A DNA stretch of 64,000 nucleotides from Lutraria lutraria (GCA_964023205.1 OZ026835.1:19374968-19438967), one strand, 5' to 3'; counted from the stretch's first letter, positions 10,796 to 21,652 are shown. Translations and numbers: made by a program. Notes: generated from the sequence alone by a model not told the origin.

Positions 10796-11445
10796 CCACC
10801 TTTTTCAAGGTGAACAATTTAGACTATTTTACTAAATATCTTCATAACTACTATCATATCAAGTGAGGAATGTATAAACAGCAATAATAAGATATATGAA
10901 AACGAAAGTGTTGGTAATTAGTTGGGATTGAACACGACTTAACACAATTTCTAAAAGTGATTATTTGTTTCAATAATTTATTTTAAATTGACACATATTG
11001 TTATTAAATCGGGTTAGTTTAGTCTTTCTATAATAATAATAATCTTTATTTAACGAAGGTAGCATGTTTAGACATATTATATACAAGCATATATGATGTC
11101 ATAAATTACAACATGGCCTTCAAACAACAAAATTTAATGCAAAAACTAAAAAGAAAACATGAAAACAATAGTGACATAGATATCAAAATATTGACAAACA
11201 CTTCTCTTTGGTAGTAAGTGGATATTTCAGCCATCTTGTGTATTAAGTAGATATTGTTTTAGAGCATTCTTAAAGGATGAAGTCTTAGATTTTGAACGCA
11301 CTAAAAGCGTGATATTGTTCCAAATTTTTGAAGACATGAATGAAAAAGAATTTTTGAAGTAATTTGTGTTATGTTTAGGTGTTATTAAATTATTATTTGA
11401 AATTGATCGTAATTCATATGCGCTGTTATTAGAAAATGTTAAGAG

Positions 11446-12031
11446 TTAATCAATATAATCAGGGCCAAAGTTATGCTGTGATTTAAAAACTAACAATGCA
11501 ATGTGATATTGACACCTATTTTTAAATGTTAACCAATTTAGAAATTTTAACAATTGATCTGGAGATGTTTTTTGTTGACAAATTATTTTCGCAACACATT
11601 TTTGGATCTTATGAAGAATGGTGTAGTGTCTTTCTTTCATACCCCAAATTGTGCAACAATAGTCCATTGATGACAATATGTATGCATTGTTATTTGTAAA
11701 ATAATACTTTCATGTCATCAGATAGAAACGGGGCTATTCTTTTCAAAAGATATATTTTAGAATTAATATTAGAGCAAATCTTATTAAACTGAGTGTCCCA
11801 GGACAGAGTATTATCAATCCAGATACCAAGTACTTTATGAACATTGACATTGATGTTAAATTGTAAATTCGTATTATTTAAAATTATTTTAATCTCTAAA
11901 TTGTTTTGATGCTTATGTTTATATGGAGAACATAATACCATACATTTTGTTTTAGTTGGATGTAGCTGCATATTATTTAAACAACACCAATTATTAATAT
12001 CATTTAAATTTGCCTGAAATTTGACCTCCAA
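11446..12031 (-). pseudogene. LINE reverse transcriptase C-terminal (thumb and tail) fragments
   Basis: 11,690-12,031 reads NNWCCLNNMQLHPTKTKCMV and KVLGIWIDNTLSWDTQFN, the standard region after the catalytic motif. 11,446-11,676 reads MDYCCTIWGMKERHY, LHKIQKCVAKIICQ and KFLNWLTFKNRCQYH, the standard C-terminus of CR1/jockey proteins. The two are in different frames. The 3' UTR then runs to 11,028. Confidence 0.85.
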
Positions 12032-12059
12032 TCTTCTAATATCATTATCTGAAGCATAA

Positions 12060-12560
12060 AGTGTGGAATCATCCGCATATATCCCGATAATTCAAGCACT
12101 ATATCATATGTAGATAAGGAACAAAATAGGTCCAAGAATAGACCTTTGAGGAACACCAGATTTAATGTAAAGTTTATTTGATGTAAGGTTGTTGTAGTTA
12201 ACACTCTGTGTTCTGTTATTTAAATAAGAGGTAAAAAGTTCCATAGTTTTTGTAGAAAAATGATATAACTTAAGTTTGTGTAAGAGAATTCTATGGTCAA
12301 CTAGGTCAAAAGCTTTATGCAAATCAAGATAAATAGCACCCACATAGTTCCCATTATCAATTTCTTTCGACCAATTGTCAATCAAATAAATTAGAGCGGT
12401 ATGACTGGAAAATTGTTTACGAAATCCAGATTGAGCTGGATGTAAAAGTTTGAAGACATTTATAATTAAGAAGTTGAGTTACAATATGTTTTTCAAAAAC
12501 TTTAGAAATGGTAGGGAGTATTGAAATTGGTCTGTAATTATTTTAGATATTTTACTTTTA
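12060..12560 (-). pseudogene. LINE reverse transcriptase core, frame-shifted
   Basis: Motifs visible in order on the minus strand: NYRPISILPTISKVFEKHIV (about 12,540-12,480), AIYLDLHKAFDLVDH (metal-binding Asp block), SGVPQRSILGPILFLIYI (the usual G of PQG is R), and the catalytic YADD at 12,068-12,079. YADD is in a different frame from the preceding block, so a frameshift lies near 12,100. The domain would copy LINE RNA at the nicked target. It is inactive because of the frameshifts. Confidence 0.88.
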
Positions 12561-13000
12561 CGTATCATAGATTTCACTTTGTTTCTGTGGATTTTATATT
12601 CAATAATATACATTTTATATCTATGATGTTGATCTCGTTCAAAAATTGCTAATTTGATACTTTCAGTGAACCATACGGGCTGTTTTTCACGTTTAATTCT
12701 TTTTTCTTTGATGGGCGCGTGTTTATTTAATATGCTTTTAACTATATCATAGAAAGATGCAAAGAAATATTAGGATCATTGTAGCATTCTATTGCAGAAA
12801 GATTAGACTTTATCAAATCCTGTCTAAATAAGTTTTCATCAAACTTTTTAAAACTTCTATATTTAATAGTTTTATGACATTGATCTTTTTTAAGTTTATT
12901 GCTTAATACATGTGTGAAACATACAGGATAATGATCACTTATGCTATAAATTGGAACATTGACATCACATATGTAGTCCGGAAAGTTAGAATATATATGA

Positions 13001-13390
13001 TCAATTATAGATGAAAACTGTTTGGTTTAACCTCATTGGAATATGCACCAATTGTTTAAGACCGAATTTTAACATCAAATCAGACCGTTTTAGATTATTG
13101 AATTGCTTAGAACTATCATTGTGTAGAAAGTTAAAATTAATGTCGCCGACAATGATTATCTCAAGATTTGTTGATTCCATTTTATCAATTAAAAACTCAA
13201 AATTTTCAATCCAACATTGTTTTGAATCTGTCGGTCTGTAAATAAAACACACTAAAATATTATTACATTTCTCAATATTTAGTTGTATACAAATTGACTC
13301 CAAATCATTATGTTCAAAATCAAAGAGACGTTTGTTAGGGATATTATTCGAAATGTAAACAAGCAAACCACCACCCCTTTTACAGATTCA
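13001..13390 (-). pseudogene. LINE AP-endonuclease domain fragment
   Basis: The frame starts with CKRGGGLLVYISNNIPN (just outside the called open frame). It continues with DLESICIQLN, IYRPTDSKQCWIENF and the hallmark IIIVGDINFNFL, where the usual GDFN is GDIN. These are the middle motifs of the APE-type endonuclease that nicks target DNA in CR1/jockey LINEs. The N-terminal active-site part and the final SDH motif are missing or frame-shifted. It is not functional. Confidence 0.85.
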
Positions 13391-13816
13391 GTCTTTTCTT
13401 TCAAAAGTAAAATTATCAATTTCTAATTCAGTATTGTTAATTTTATCAGAAAGAAACATTTCACAAAGCCCTAGTACATGCATCCTTTTAGTTGTTAGTA
13501 AATCATATTTAATTTCATCAAATTAGGCATTAAATGTCGAACATTTAAATGAGTGACATTCAAAACTTTTTCATCGAGAAAAATAACGGACTTAAAGTAT
13601 CAATTCTAGTATTAAATTTCTTGCAAGTATCATGAGGACCAGGTAAAGTATTATCTTGATACTGTACAGTGGATGGAGAAACATCACTATTTGATGGCGG
13701 AATATTACTGGATAACGTTTTACTAGCATTTAAATTATTTACTTCAAAATTAAGACTGCTATGTAAGGAAGGACTATGAGTTATACAATACTTATTACTA
13801 TCATAATATCATAAAA

Positions 13817-14406
13817 CCTCTCCACAGTACAACCTCTCCAGAGTGGCCCTCTACAGTACAACCTCTCCAGAGTATCCCTCTCTACAGTACAACCTCTATA
13901 GAGTGGCCCTCTCTACAGTACAACCTCTCCAGAGTGGCCCTCTACAGTACAACCTCTCCAGAGTATCCCTCTCTACAGTACAACCTCTATAGAGTGGCCC
14001 TCTCTACAGTACAACCTCTCCAGAGCGTCCCTCTCTACAGTACAACCTCTCCAGAGTGGCCCTCTCTACAATACAACCTCTCCAGGGTGGCCCTCTCTCT
14101 ACAGTACAACCTCTCCAGGGTGGCCCTCTCTACAGTACAATCTCTCCAGGGTGGCCCTCTCTCTACAGTACAACCTCTCCAGAGTGGCCCTCTCTACAGT
14201 TCAACCTCTCCAGAGCGTCCCTCTCTACAGTACAACCTCTCCAGAGTGGCCCTCTCTACAATACAACCTCTCCAGGGTGGCCCTCTCTCTACAGTACAAC
14301 CTCTCCAGGGTGGCCCTCTCTACAGTACAATCTCTCCAGGGTGGCCCTCTCTCTACAGTACAACCTCTCCAGAGTGGCCCTCTCTACAGTACAACATCTC
14401 CAGAGC
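13817..14406 (+). repeat. 31-bp minisatellite with 91-bp and 190-bp higher-order periods
   Basis: The unit is about 31 bp (ACCTCTCCAGAGTGGCCC plus TCTCTACAGTACA), with about 19 units. The marker GAGTATCCCT at 13,870 and 13,961 shows a 91-bp order. CAGAGCGT at 14,021, 14,211 and 14,401 shows an exact 190-bp order. The unit matches the tip of the MITE at 49,761. Because 31 is not a multiple of three and the unit lacks stops in all frames, long open frames appear in all three forward frames. They are artefacts. Confidence 0.95.
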
Positions 14407-14480
14407 GTAAATAGTTACGTGAAAAGGTGTTTGTTACACCTTTTGATAACAAAAGTTACAAAAATTTCTTTGACAAAATA

Positions 14481-14592
14481 ATTGGCGGTGTTCATTATTG
14501 GCATGGTTTTATATTGGTGCTGTCTAAATTTGGCGGTTCTGATGATGACCGCCAATATCGCCAAAATAAAACGGGCGCCAATATTAAGACGT
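14481..14592. mobile_element. Second small GGCG/CGCC palindromic element
   Basis: ATTGGCGGTGTTC and AATTTGGCGGTTC on the left answer ACCGCCAATATCGCCAAAA and GGGCGCCAATATTAAGACG on the right. It is related to 10,633-10,795, and the two flank the LINE plus minisatellite block. Confidence 0.5.
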
Positions 14593-15290
14593 ATACAGAA
14601 GTATATTGACGATATCTGTGGTATGCTGACTTAAGTTGTTTACGGAGACTTGTTCTATAACTGCCAATACATACATGTTAAACGTACTTTTGTCATTATT
14701 ACAAATACAGACTGGTATACAAATTTATGTCTCCATAATTAATTATTAAATCAATGACAATTATAGAAAATAATATGGGTATGAGAGCCACTATGTTATA
14801 TCCCTCCCTTTCTTTAGGAAATTAAATTAGTCTAACTGATTTAAATTGACAAAATCTATTCAAAAATATTAACATTGTGTGCTCTCATAAGTTGAACAAC
14901 AATAAAAACAATAATACTACACTATAAAGTAAAAAGTCATTGTTTACAATTCATATACTACTATGGTATTGTCAATGTTTATGTAAATGTCACCTGAAAG
15001 TAGCACATGTATTTATATTTATTTCAATAACAAATGTTCTACACTCATTCATCTACTAATTTTCCAAATGTCATCACTGTTATGATATGTATTCCTCATT
15101 GTTGTTGTTGTTGTCATTCTTGATAATGTATACATCATTGTTGATGACACAGTCTTCCTCGACCAATTGGTGTAACGTTGACTCGAAGTCCATACTGCAA
15201 TGATTGGACACGCAGGACGTTGATATTTCGAATCCACGTAGTACATTTGGTTTATTTATAACTTTTCTTTGCTTTGATCTCAAATCAAAT
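14593..15290. other. AT-rich stretch, nothing firm
   Basis: There is a (GTT)n/(AAC)n-like run near 15,100. The overlapping minus frames at 15,049-15,283 directly follow the envelope remnant and may be its 3' non-coding part. No long terminal repeat was recognised. Confidence 0.45.
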
Positions 15291-15439
15291 TATCACCATT
15301 CGGAGTCATGAAATTTTCTTAGGATTATCTTCACTGTTAATGTGAGGTCCCTTTGACTTCTTGTATAATATATTCTTACAATTATCTTCACCACACCACA
15401 ACAATTAACTAACCTTTGCTTTATCAATATGCGTTTACG

Positions 15440-15508
15440 ATAATACAAGAAACAAATCATACATACTGCAGTTATAATGACAATAAATGAAATAATGGCG
15501 TATGTCCA
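15440..15508 (-). other. Transmembrane segment of the envelope remnant
   Basis: A run of about 23 mostly hydrophobic residues (AIISFIVIITAVCMICFL within it) is bounded by W on the outside and YYRKR on the inside, the usual stop-transfer pattern. An in-frame stop separates it from the ectodomain. Confidence 0.75.
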
Positions 15509-16847
15509 ATTGAAAGTAAATTAATTATTTACATCAATTTTATGATATCTCCGCACATGTCTAATGATTGATTTCATAGGTATGGATTTCAATCGTGTCA
15601 ATTCCTCAGGCAATTTAAGTTGAGTTGAATTAGGAAAGTATTTACTAACATCTTTCCAAAGCTTCAAATCAGACAGGGGTTGTACTCTTAACTGTATAAT
15701 TAAGTGAATTTGACCTGTAAATTTCATACTCATATTCATATTGTGGTCCAAAATTAAAGTAATCACTAGACACCTTACAATCGGAGTTTAGGCTGATAAC
15801 ACTCAATGGCGGCCTAATAGACACAACTGTAACATTGTTTTTACAATCGATAGTTAAGTCTACGACATCATTCATAGCTACGGCCCATTTGTGAAAACCT
15901 ATATATTTTACATAAGGTAACATAGTGTTAAGTCTAACAGTACTTTTACAATATTGTTTAATGTTCTCTCCATGATTTAAAAACAAAGCAACAGCACATG
16001 ACTTGCTCAAATTAACTGGGTTAAGTGCATTCATCATATGGCAGTATTTCAATTGTTTACTATTACACTGTTTTAGTTCTTCACTTGACAACAAGGCATA
16101 CTTTGTTTTTGTTTTGTCTATCATTAAGGCGTCAGCGTCAAGTTCATATTGAGCCACCATGTTTATTGGTCTTTGACTTTGAATGGTTACATTATGTAGT
16201 GGTAGGTTGTAAATTTTGTAAATGTCAAACGTATGCCTGACATCTAGCAATGGAATGTCAAGAACAATAACAATTTCATCACTCAGATATGTGTTACAAT
16301 ACAAGGTATGTTAGTAATACCAAATATTTTCCTTGGGGTTTACTGGTAATTTAAACATTTCAGGAATAATTATGTTCTTTAATGTCAATTAGCAACATTT
16401 TAAGATCTTTAGGAGATATCGTACTGGGTGATCATTTATTCAAAGTTAAATGATTTATTTCATTTCTCAAATTTCCTAAGTATAACATAGCATCCTGACT
16501 TGCCTATTTAATGTCTTCAATTATCAGTTTAAAGTCTGGAAGTATGTGCTCACAAATTGTTCCAAGTCAGTTACCTTCAGAGCTAATTGTTCTTTAATTC
16601 TGGACATTTTCCTATTTAGCTTTTGTATGCAAATCACCACATCAATTATTATAATATAAGCTCTACGATTTTCTGATATTTGAACTCTTGATAAATTGAA
16701 CAAGGTCATACATTGTTCAAGGTCATGAATAATATTTTCTTGATTTTCATGAAGTAAACATACATTTCTGTTTATTTTGTTTAGATCGTCTTCAGTTAAA
16801 GTTCCGAACAATACTGATGAGATTTGTCCTATGATTGGTAATAATGA

Positions 16848-16859
16848 ACGTTTATTTCG
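16848..16859 (-). other. Furin-type cleavage site (RNKR) in the envelope remnant
   Basis: RNKR fits the RxKR furin pattern and is followed at once by a hydrophobic glycine-containing stretch. This is the expected order at the SU/TM junction of class I fusion proteins. It occurs in residues 25-28 of the frame beginning at 16,931. Confidence 0.75.
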
Positions 16860-17306
16860 TTTATTATTTGACCTCATTGACCTATAATCTTCAAAATTAT
16901 CTTTAATACTCCACAATGTGTCATTTATCATGTGTACATCCTTATGTAAACTATCATTTGCATAAATATATCCTGTCTTATTTTACCTGATGTAAAACTC
17001 AGAGATTGATCTCAAAATCTCGTCAACAGGCTTTAAATCTTCATTGATTTTATTAATGAAATGATTATATTATGGTTTTAAATCATGTACAAATGTGACT
17101 AACCATCTGGAATGACTAGTGGATACTTCATTCACTCTTTCAAATAAAACATTTTCACTTATACTTAAGGCAAAGGTATAGCTAATACAAGTTATGAGTA
17201 TGATGCCTATTAATTCATCCATAGTGTAACGTCTATATACAACACAGTATAAATAAATAAACAAAATAAATAGGAATCCATAGTTAATCAACTATCATTT
17301 TACACA

Positions 17307-17504
17307 CTAATTCCAATTTACTTTCAAACCTTTAAAACAAATCAGAAAGTGTCTTAAACAGTCTCTCATCTTGCGATTACCATCGCTATTAGGTACCTTC
17401 TTGTGTTTAAAATTACGTTTAGAAGTATCTGTATTAACAGATTGCACAGATTCGCTATCTGTACTCATTGACTCTACTTTTTGTGTCACCTGACTAGGCG
17501 GCAT
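17307..17504 (-). CDS. Small unidentified frame upstream of the envelope remnant
   Basis: The 65-residue frame starts at an ATG (MPPSQVTQKVESMSTDSES). It is hydrophilic and Ser/Thr-rich with a basic middle (SKRNFKHKKVP). Its frame stays open upstream through an Arg-rich piece. It might be the tail of a pol polyprotein or a small accessory frame of the same retroelement. No motif decides this. Confidence 0.25.
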   Translation of the reverse strand: MPPSQVTQKVESMSTDSESVQSVNTDTSKRNFKHKKVPNSDGNRKMRDCLRHFLICFKGLKVNWN

Positions 17505-17529
17505 ATTACTTTGTCGGCGGCTGCAACGG

Positions 17530-17989
17530 TGGCGGTGGTCTTAATGTATTTCAAATCATTTTATTGTAACTACATGGAAAGAGTCATATATCTAAATAAG
17601 TGCTTGTCGGTAGATACATGAGATATTCAAATGCATAGAATTATACCGCGTATCCACTGTCCAATAAAATATCTTGCCATAAAAGTAGTTCTACTCTCGG
17701 TTTTCGTTTGATAGTTCAGAAACATCTCTACGGACGTATTCATGCATTTGCAACAATCTAGCATCGATGTATGTGTTTCGCGCCTTTTTAACATTTCTTA
17801 ATATTACAAAGTGAATTCTCATCTAATCGTATTTCCGTGATATTCACACCAACCAGTGTTAGTTTGATGACGGAATCGCTATTTATAGACTCACTCCCCG
17901 CAGTGGTTAGTAGCAAAGCATAACCGGTGTGGGGAGTTTGATTTATTAAATGAGTTCATGTCAGGTAAACTTCGAAGGTTTAATGTTTA
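17530..17989 (+). promoter_or_regulatory. Promoter-like region before the dispersed 570-bp repeat
   Basis: A CCAAT motif (GTCCAATAAAA, about 17,660) and a TATA-like TATTTATAG at 17,880-17,888 precede a leader-like stretch that ends in GTCAG followed by GTAAAC, a possible splice donor at 17,965. The order resembles a promoter with a short first exon or an LTR U3/R. It is inferred only. Confidence 0.35.
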
Positions 17990-18562
17990 AAATGCAGCTT
18001 ACAAATAATAATTCGAGTTGCTAAATACGAACGTGAATTACTGGATACGCGCTTCTTCCTTTTACGCAAGATTATTAGAATTACATAATCACGTTTGAAT
18101 TTCATGCAACATCGAGTTAACTATAGGTCATATAGGTCTTACTCTACTGTGTTAGGACCTTTTTAATTTGAGTGACCCTGATTGTGTTCGATGGGACGAT
18201 GTTCTGTTGTGTTAAAACCAGAAGAATCAATGTTGGTATTTACGTTTACTGAAGTGTTGGTCACTAGTTTGTGTACAATAAAGAGTTTTTAATGCAATTA
18301 AATTGTCTTCAATTAATGTGCTAAACATTAAACTTTCCAATATCTTTTTTCATTCTAAAACTTCAGCAAAGGACTAGTAAAGCACTAGCGTATGTCATTT
18401 ACCTACATGCATATGACCTGCATTACAATATGAATGAAAAATCGGTCCGTAAGTGTAAATGTTAAAAATATTTTATGAGCACGAACGATGTGGGAACACA
18501 TTTCTCTCTTTTGCCTCGTATGGTAAAAATCAAGTCTGACAGTACTTTCAGTACTTTGATTT
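17990..18562 (+). repeat. Dispersed repeat of about 570 bp (inverted partner at 38.57-39.15 kb)
   Basis: This block is the reverse complement of 38,573-39,150 over its whole length with scattered differences: both share TTCGAGTTGCTAAATACGAA (here) and its complement there, the polyA-signal context TACAATAAAGAGTTTTTAAT, and the palindromic end CAGTACTTTCAGTACTTTG. AATAAA with a following T-rich run suggests a transcript 3' end, so the unit may be an LTR-like or gene-derived retroposed piece. Confidence 0.8.
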
Positions 18563-18563
18563 A

Positions 18564-18890
18564 ATTATTCCCCTTTTATTGATTTTATTAGAGGATTTCT
18601 TGTCAGGAACATGACTTTGTCACCATAAGTTGGAGTGACTTCAAACTTGGTGTGCATGTTCTTGCAATGATCCGTAGTGCAGTGCACAAGAACCATAACT
18701 CTACCTTGTGCGTTTTTTTAATTATTCCCCTTTTATTGATTTTATTAGAGGATTTCTTGTCCGGAACGTAACTTTGTTACCATTAGTTGGAATGACTAGA
18801 AACTTGGTTTGCATGTTACTTGCAATGAACCGAAGTGTAGTGGACCAGAACCATAACTCTACCTTGTGCGGTTTTTGAATTATTAGTCCC
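18564..18890 (+). repeat. 157-bp tandem duplication
   Basis: The block ATTCCCCTTTTATTGATTTT occurs at about 18,567 and 18,724, 157 bp apart. Each copy continues through GGAACNTNACTTTGTNACCAT (N = difference between copies) to CCATAACTCTACCTTGTGCG. It is non-coding. Confidence 0.85.
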
Positions 18891-18965
18891 CTGTCGTACC
18901 GGAGGGGACTATAGTGTTTGTCATCGTCACTCCGTCCGTCCATCCGTCTGTCTGTCCAAAATAGC
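18890..18965 (+). mobile_element. 5' end of a hairpin-ended tandem-type element
   Basis: The inverted pair TAGTCCCC and GGGGACTA with a 12-base loop is followed by CACTCCGTCCGTCCATCCGT and CTGTCTGTCC. This is the same hairpin-then-CCGTCC order as the families at 34.4, 36.5 and 44.5 kb. Only the 5' end is recognisable here. Confidence 0.55.
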
Positions 18966-20615
18966 TATAAAAGCTATAACATATCTATCATCTTCATTTT
19001 TTAGAATTTACTTGTATATCTATCAATTCCATAGCTATCAATAAACTCAATTTCGTATAATATTGTGAAACTACTTGTATTAAATCTAGGACCGTTATAC
19101 CAGAAATCTTTATATACATACACATATACAATTAATCATTACAACAGCCTGGCTACCCTTATTATGTAAATATTCTTTACGGTTCCAAAAACAACTATGT
19201 TTCAAGATGCAAAATATTTATTAATCTTCTGTCCCATTATGCTACCGTCTCGAACCGCTCTTTCATAGGTCCAAATATTTCCCTTTCGAAATTTCTACAT
19301 GTATATGTCCCCTTTTATGAAATATGGTCTGTACACGTACTATCGTGTTGTTTTATGGTCCAATAAACCAATTAACAATAAAAGTATCAACTGAAACACT
19401 GATTGTTAATGATTAACTTTGACTTCTCATCAGGGTGCATTAATTAGCGCTACACATGGCAAACAAACCATAAAGATTGTCCGCGATAAGATTAGTTGAT
19501 GTTACTGTGGTATGACAATGTATGTACTGACCCATAATTATCAATAAAATTAATATAAAATATATCTTTTATATCACGCAATATGTCATAAATCGACGAT
19601 TTACACCTCTAATCAAACCTGTATTCATTATTAAGAATTGTGACAAAAAAACTTATTTATTTAATTGTTCATTACCGAAGAAATATCAAATATGAAACTA
19701 CGTGGAATACTTACATTATGAATTTAAAATTATGTAGTCAACAATTTTCATCTTTATTTAGCACTTTGGATGTGTACTGACTGTCAGGGGTTTGGTATTT
19801 ACAGAAACCCAAATTAGTAAAATCATGATACAATAAAATATAATTTTTAACATACTTGGACATATACAAAACTATCCTAAAGGCTAGACATCATTGAATA
19901 TTAATTTACTGAACAAATAAAATATTGAGCAGTAGTTATTAATTATTTTAAAAATTTAAAAGCAGTAAATTTATAGTTGAAAGATGTTTTTTTCTAACTA
20001 ATTGTTCAACACCTTTGGTATAAGATATGTACATGTACTGCTTCTTTACCCTTAAGTAACTAGTATAAATAGGCATTAATGTTTCATTTAATTATTAAAC
20101 TTGATCATGTCCTCATTTTATTATTTGTGATTGCTTATACCGGTACTCGTGTAGATCTGCTGTCAATTTTAATTATTATGACATAATCAAATGTCGGGGT
20201 ATATGTACGTCAATGATTAACTTGCTACTTTTTACACTTCCGAGAGACACAATGATAATTATGTTGAATGTTAAGAATTTAAAAAAATTCATTTAATTAC
20301 TACATTTTGAAAATCTACATATATTATGTCACATAATGTTTTGTTTGCCAAGATATCGATAATTGTCTGTGTATGGACCGATTTTCAGTTCAATTCCTTT
20401 TAAATAAATAATAACAATTTTTGTCTGTTTTTTGGGGGAGATCAAATCACATGCATGCAAAACATTAATAATATTAGTGGTTTATAACCTAATGTGTGGA
20501 AAAACTTAATTATTGACTCAATAGTATCAGGTTGACGAAATAGTATTGGCTTTTCCTATATGTGTTCTGCTTGGCAAATTAAGATATAGTCCTCGGAAGT
20601 TACTAAGATAATATT
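18966..20615. other. Gene-free AT-rich stretch
   Basis: No coding motif or defined repeat was recognised over 1.6 kb. Confidence 0.5.
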
Positions 20616-20679
20616 TTTAGCGCATGCGCACTGCCAACAAGAATGACAATCTTCCAAGGGAGACTACCTGGTTATGGGA

Positions 20680-21045
20680 AAGGGCCATAGATGTGAAATA
20701 ATCTGACTCCTGTATTAGGTCTAAAACAATACTAAAATGTTCCTGCTTAAAATGTTCATATTTGACAAACTTGTTTAAATGTTTCAAATTTATTATGGGA
20801 CGAAATTTCCCATTAGCCTTTGGAACAACAAAAATGTTGGAAATAAATTCCCCAATCTCATGTTCAGATTCAATAATAACACCTTTTTCTAACAAGTTGC
20901 TAATTTCACAATCAACAATATGTTTCTCCGAGTCATTAAAATTAATCTGACTTGGTAAAGAATTTTGAAAGGGTTGAGACACAAATTCTATTCTATAACC
21001 TTTCAAAGTATCCAAAATCCATGGGTCATGTAAATGTTTCCCAAA
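20680..21045 (-). pseudogene. DIRS reverse transcriptase, N-terminal fragment
   Basis: The frame reads DPWILDTLKGYRIEFVSQPF, EISNLLEKGVIIESEHEIGEF, KANGKFRPIINLKHLNKFVK, and VLDLIQESDYFTSMAL (each shown in part). These are the fingers-domain motifs of DIRS RT. Directly after this the coding similarity stops: the expected D-x-A-Y block with the first catalytic Asp is missing and unrelated residues follow until 20,617. The element is therefore truncated here. Confidence 0.88.
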
Positions 21046-21057
21046 TATTTAAAAACT

Positions 21058-21345
21058 CTACTCGTTTTGGGTACTGACAGTGGCAGTTTTATTTTCTCTT
21101 CCACGTCTAGCAGGGAAACTTCCTCTTGCTTGTGAATTGTAACCGGAAGCATAATTATTATAATTCTGGGTATAAGGTTGATATCTACCTTTACCCCTAC
21201 TTAAATAAGCTCTAAACGCTCCTCTACCCCTATATGATTTAAAATCATTTCCATCCTTCCCAAGGGACACACCAAGGTCACAATTCTTAATCTCTTTGGA
21301 AATATCATCGCCAAATAAATTACCTGTCACTGGAGTAGTAAAATT
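21058..21345 (-). pseudogene. DIRS Gag-like protein, C-terminal part
   Basis: It starts with TTPVTGNLFGDDISKEIKNC (the PVT..LFGDD.. block of DIRS Gag), then an Arg/Gly-rich tail, SYRGRGAFRAYLSRGKGRYQ and PARRGREN, which would bind nucleic acid. It ends with TQNE and a stop. RT follows in another frame 45-60 bases later. Confidence 0.82.
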
Positions 21346-21352
21346 GCATAGG

Positions 21353-21650
21353 TTACAATACTTTTTTTAAGTTTGGTCCGATCAGGTATCTACGTCTTAA
21401 AGACAAGTTAAACTGAACCTGACCTAATAGTGTTATTGCTTCACTGAACAAAGTTTTAGCCTCAGGTTTGTTACCCAAACTTGTTTTAAGTAAATCTACA
21501 AGTTTAATAATTGGGACCATTCCAGTAGCAACCAAATTCTGAATATCTACAATATATTTGTTCTGCATTCTAGCTTTTTTATCAAGAACTTTATAAATTT
21601 CATGATTAATACTTGGGGGAAAAAGCATATTGCAATTCTCAGGGACTTTA
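21353..21650 (-). pseudogene. DIRS Gag-like protein, conserved central part
   Basis: The frame continues from the TAG with PENCNMLFPPSINHEIYKVL, then DIQNLVATGMVPIIKLVDLL and FSEAITLLGQVQFNLSLRRR. This order (VN.EI...L......D..Q....G..P......L ... LG.....LS.RRR) is characteristic of DIRS Gag. The frame is lost at a run of seven A (21,361-21,367), which looks like a slippage indel, and resumes in another frame. Confidence 0.82.
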
Positions 21651-21652
21651 TG

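Larger units (their letters stand above)
11028..13800 (-). mobile_element. Dead CR1/jockey-type LINE (endonuclease plus reverse transcriptase)
   Basis: Read on the minus strand, the element has an AP-type endonuclease (13,001-13,366), a linker, reverse transcriptase blocks (about 12,000-12,540), a C-terminal region (11,446-12,031) and a 3' UTR that ends in AATAAAG followed by an (ATT)n tail at 11,028-11,050. That tail fixes the 3' end and orientation. The open frames are broken by many frameshifts. About 12,540 the linker (MIRKSK) runs straight into the reverse transcriptase motif NYRPIS in another frame, so an internal segment seems lost. The 5' side stops near the minisatellite at 13,817. 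No ORF1 was seen. Confidence 0.85.
15293..17291 (-). pseudogene. Errantivirus/baculovirus-F-type envelope glycoprotein remnant
   Basis: The minus strand shows the layout of a class I fusion glycoprotein as found in env-bearing LTR retroelements: a hydrophobic N-terminal segment (17,070-17,230), a short SU-like part, a furin-type site RNKR at 16,848-16,859, a hydrophobic fusion-peptide-like run starting SLLPIIGQISSVLFGTL, a Cys-containing ectodomain (15,521-16,304), a transmembrane segment at 15,440-15,508 and a basic cytoplasmic tail ending at 15,293. It is clearly dead: two in-frame stops lie between 17,069 and 16,932, one just upstream of 16,304, one at 15,521-15,523 just before the membrane segment, and frameshifts lie around 16,304-16,524 and 15,670-15,766. 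Gag, pol and LTRs were not found, so this is an isolated env piece. Confidence in the family is by architecture only. Confidence 0.75.

Noticed and set aside
13934..14481. Long open frames of 87-158 residues rich in Ser, Leu, Gln, Pro
   Set aside because: They are products of the 31-bp minisatellite, which has no stop in any forward frame and cycles through all three frames.
17530..18562. Complete LTR of the envelope-bearing retroelement
   Set aside because: The TATA and AATAAA lie on the plus strand, opposite to the envelope frame, and no second copy flanks the other side of it.
18722..18943. 73-residue minus frame
   Set aside because: It covers the 157-bp tandem unit and the hairpin with CCGTCC block; a repeat artefact.
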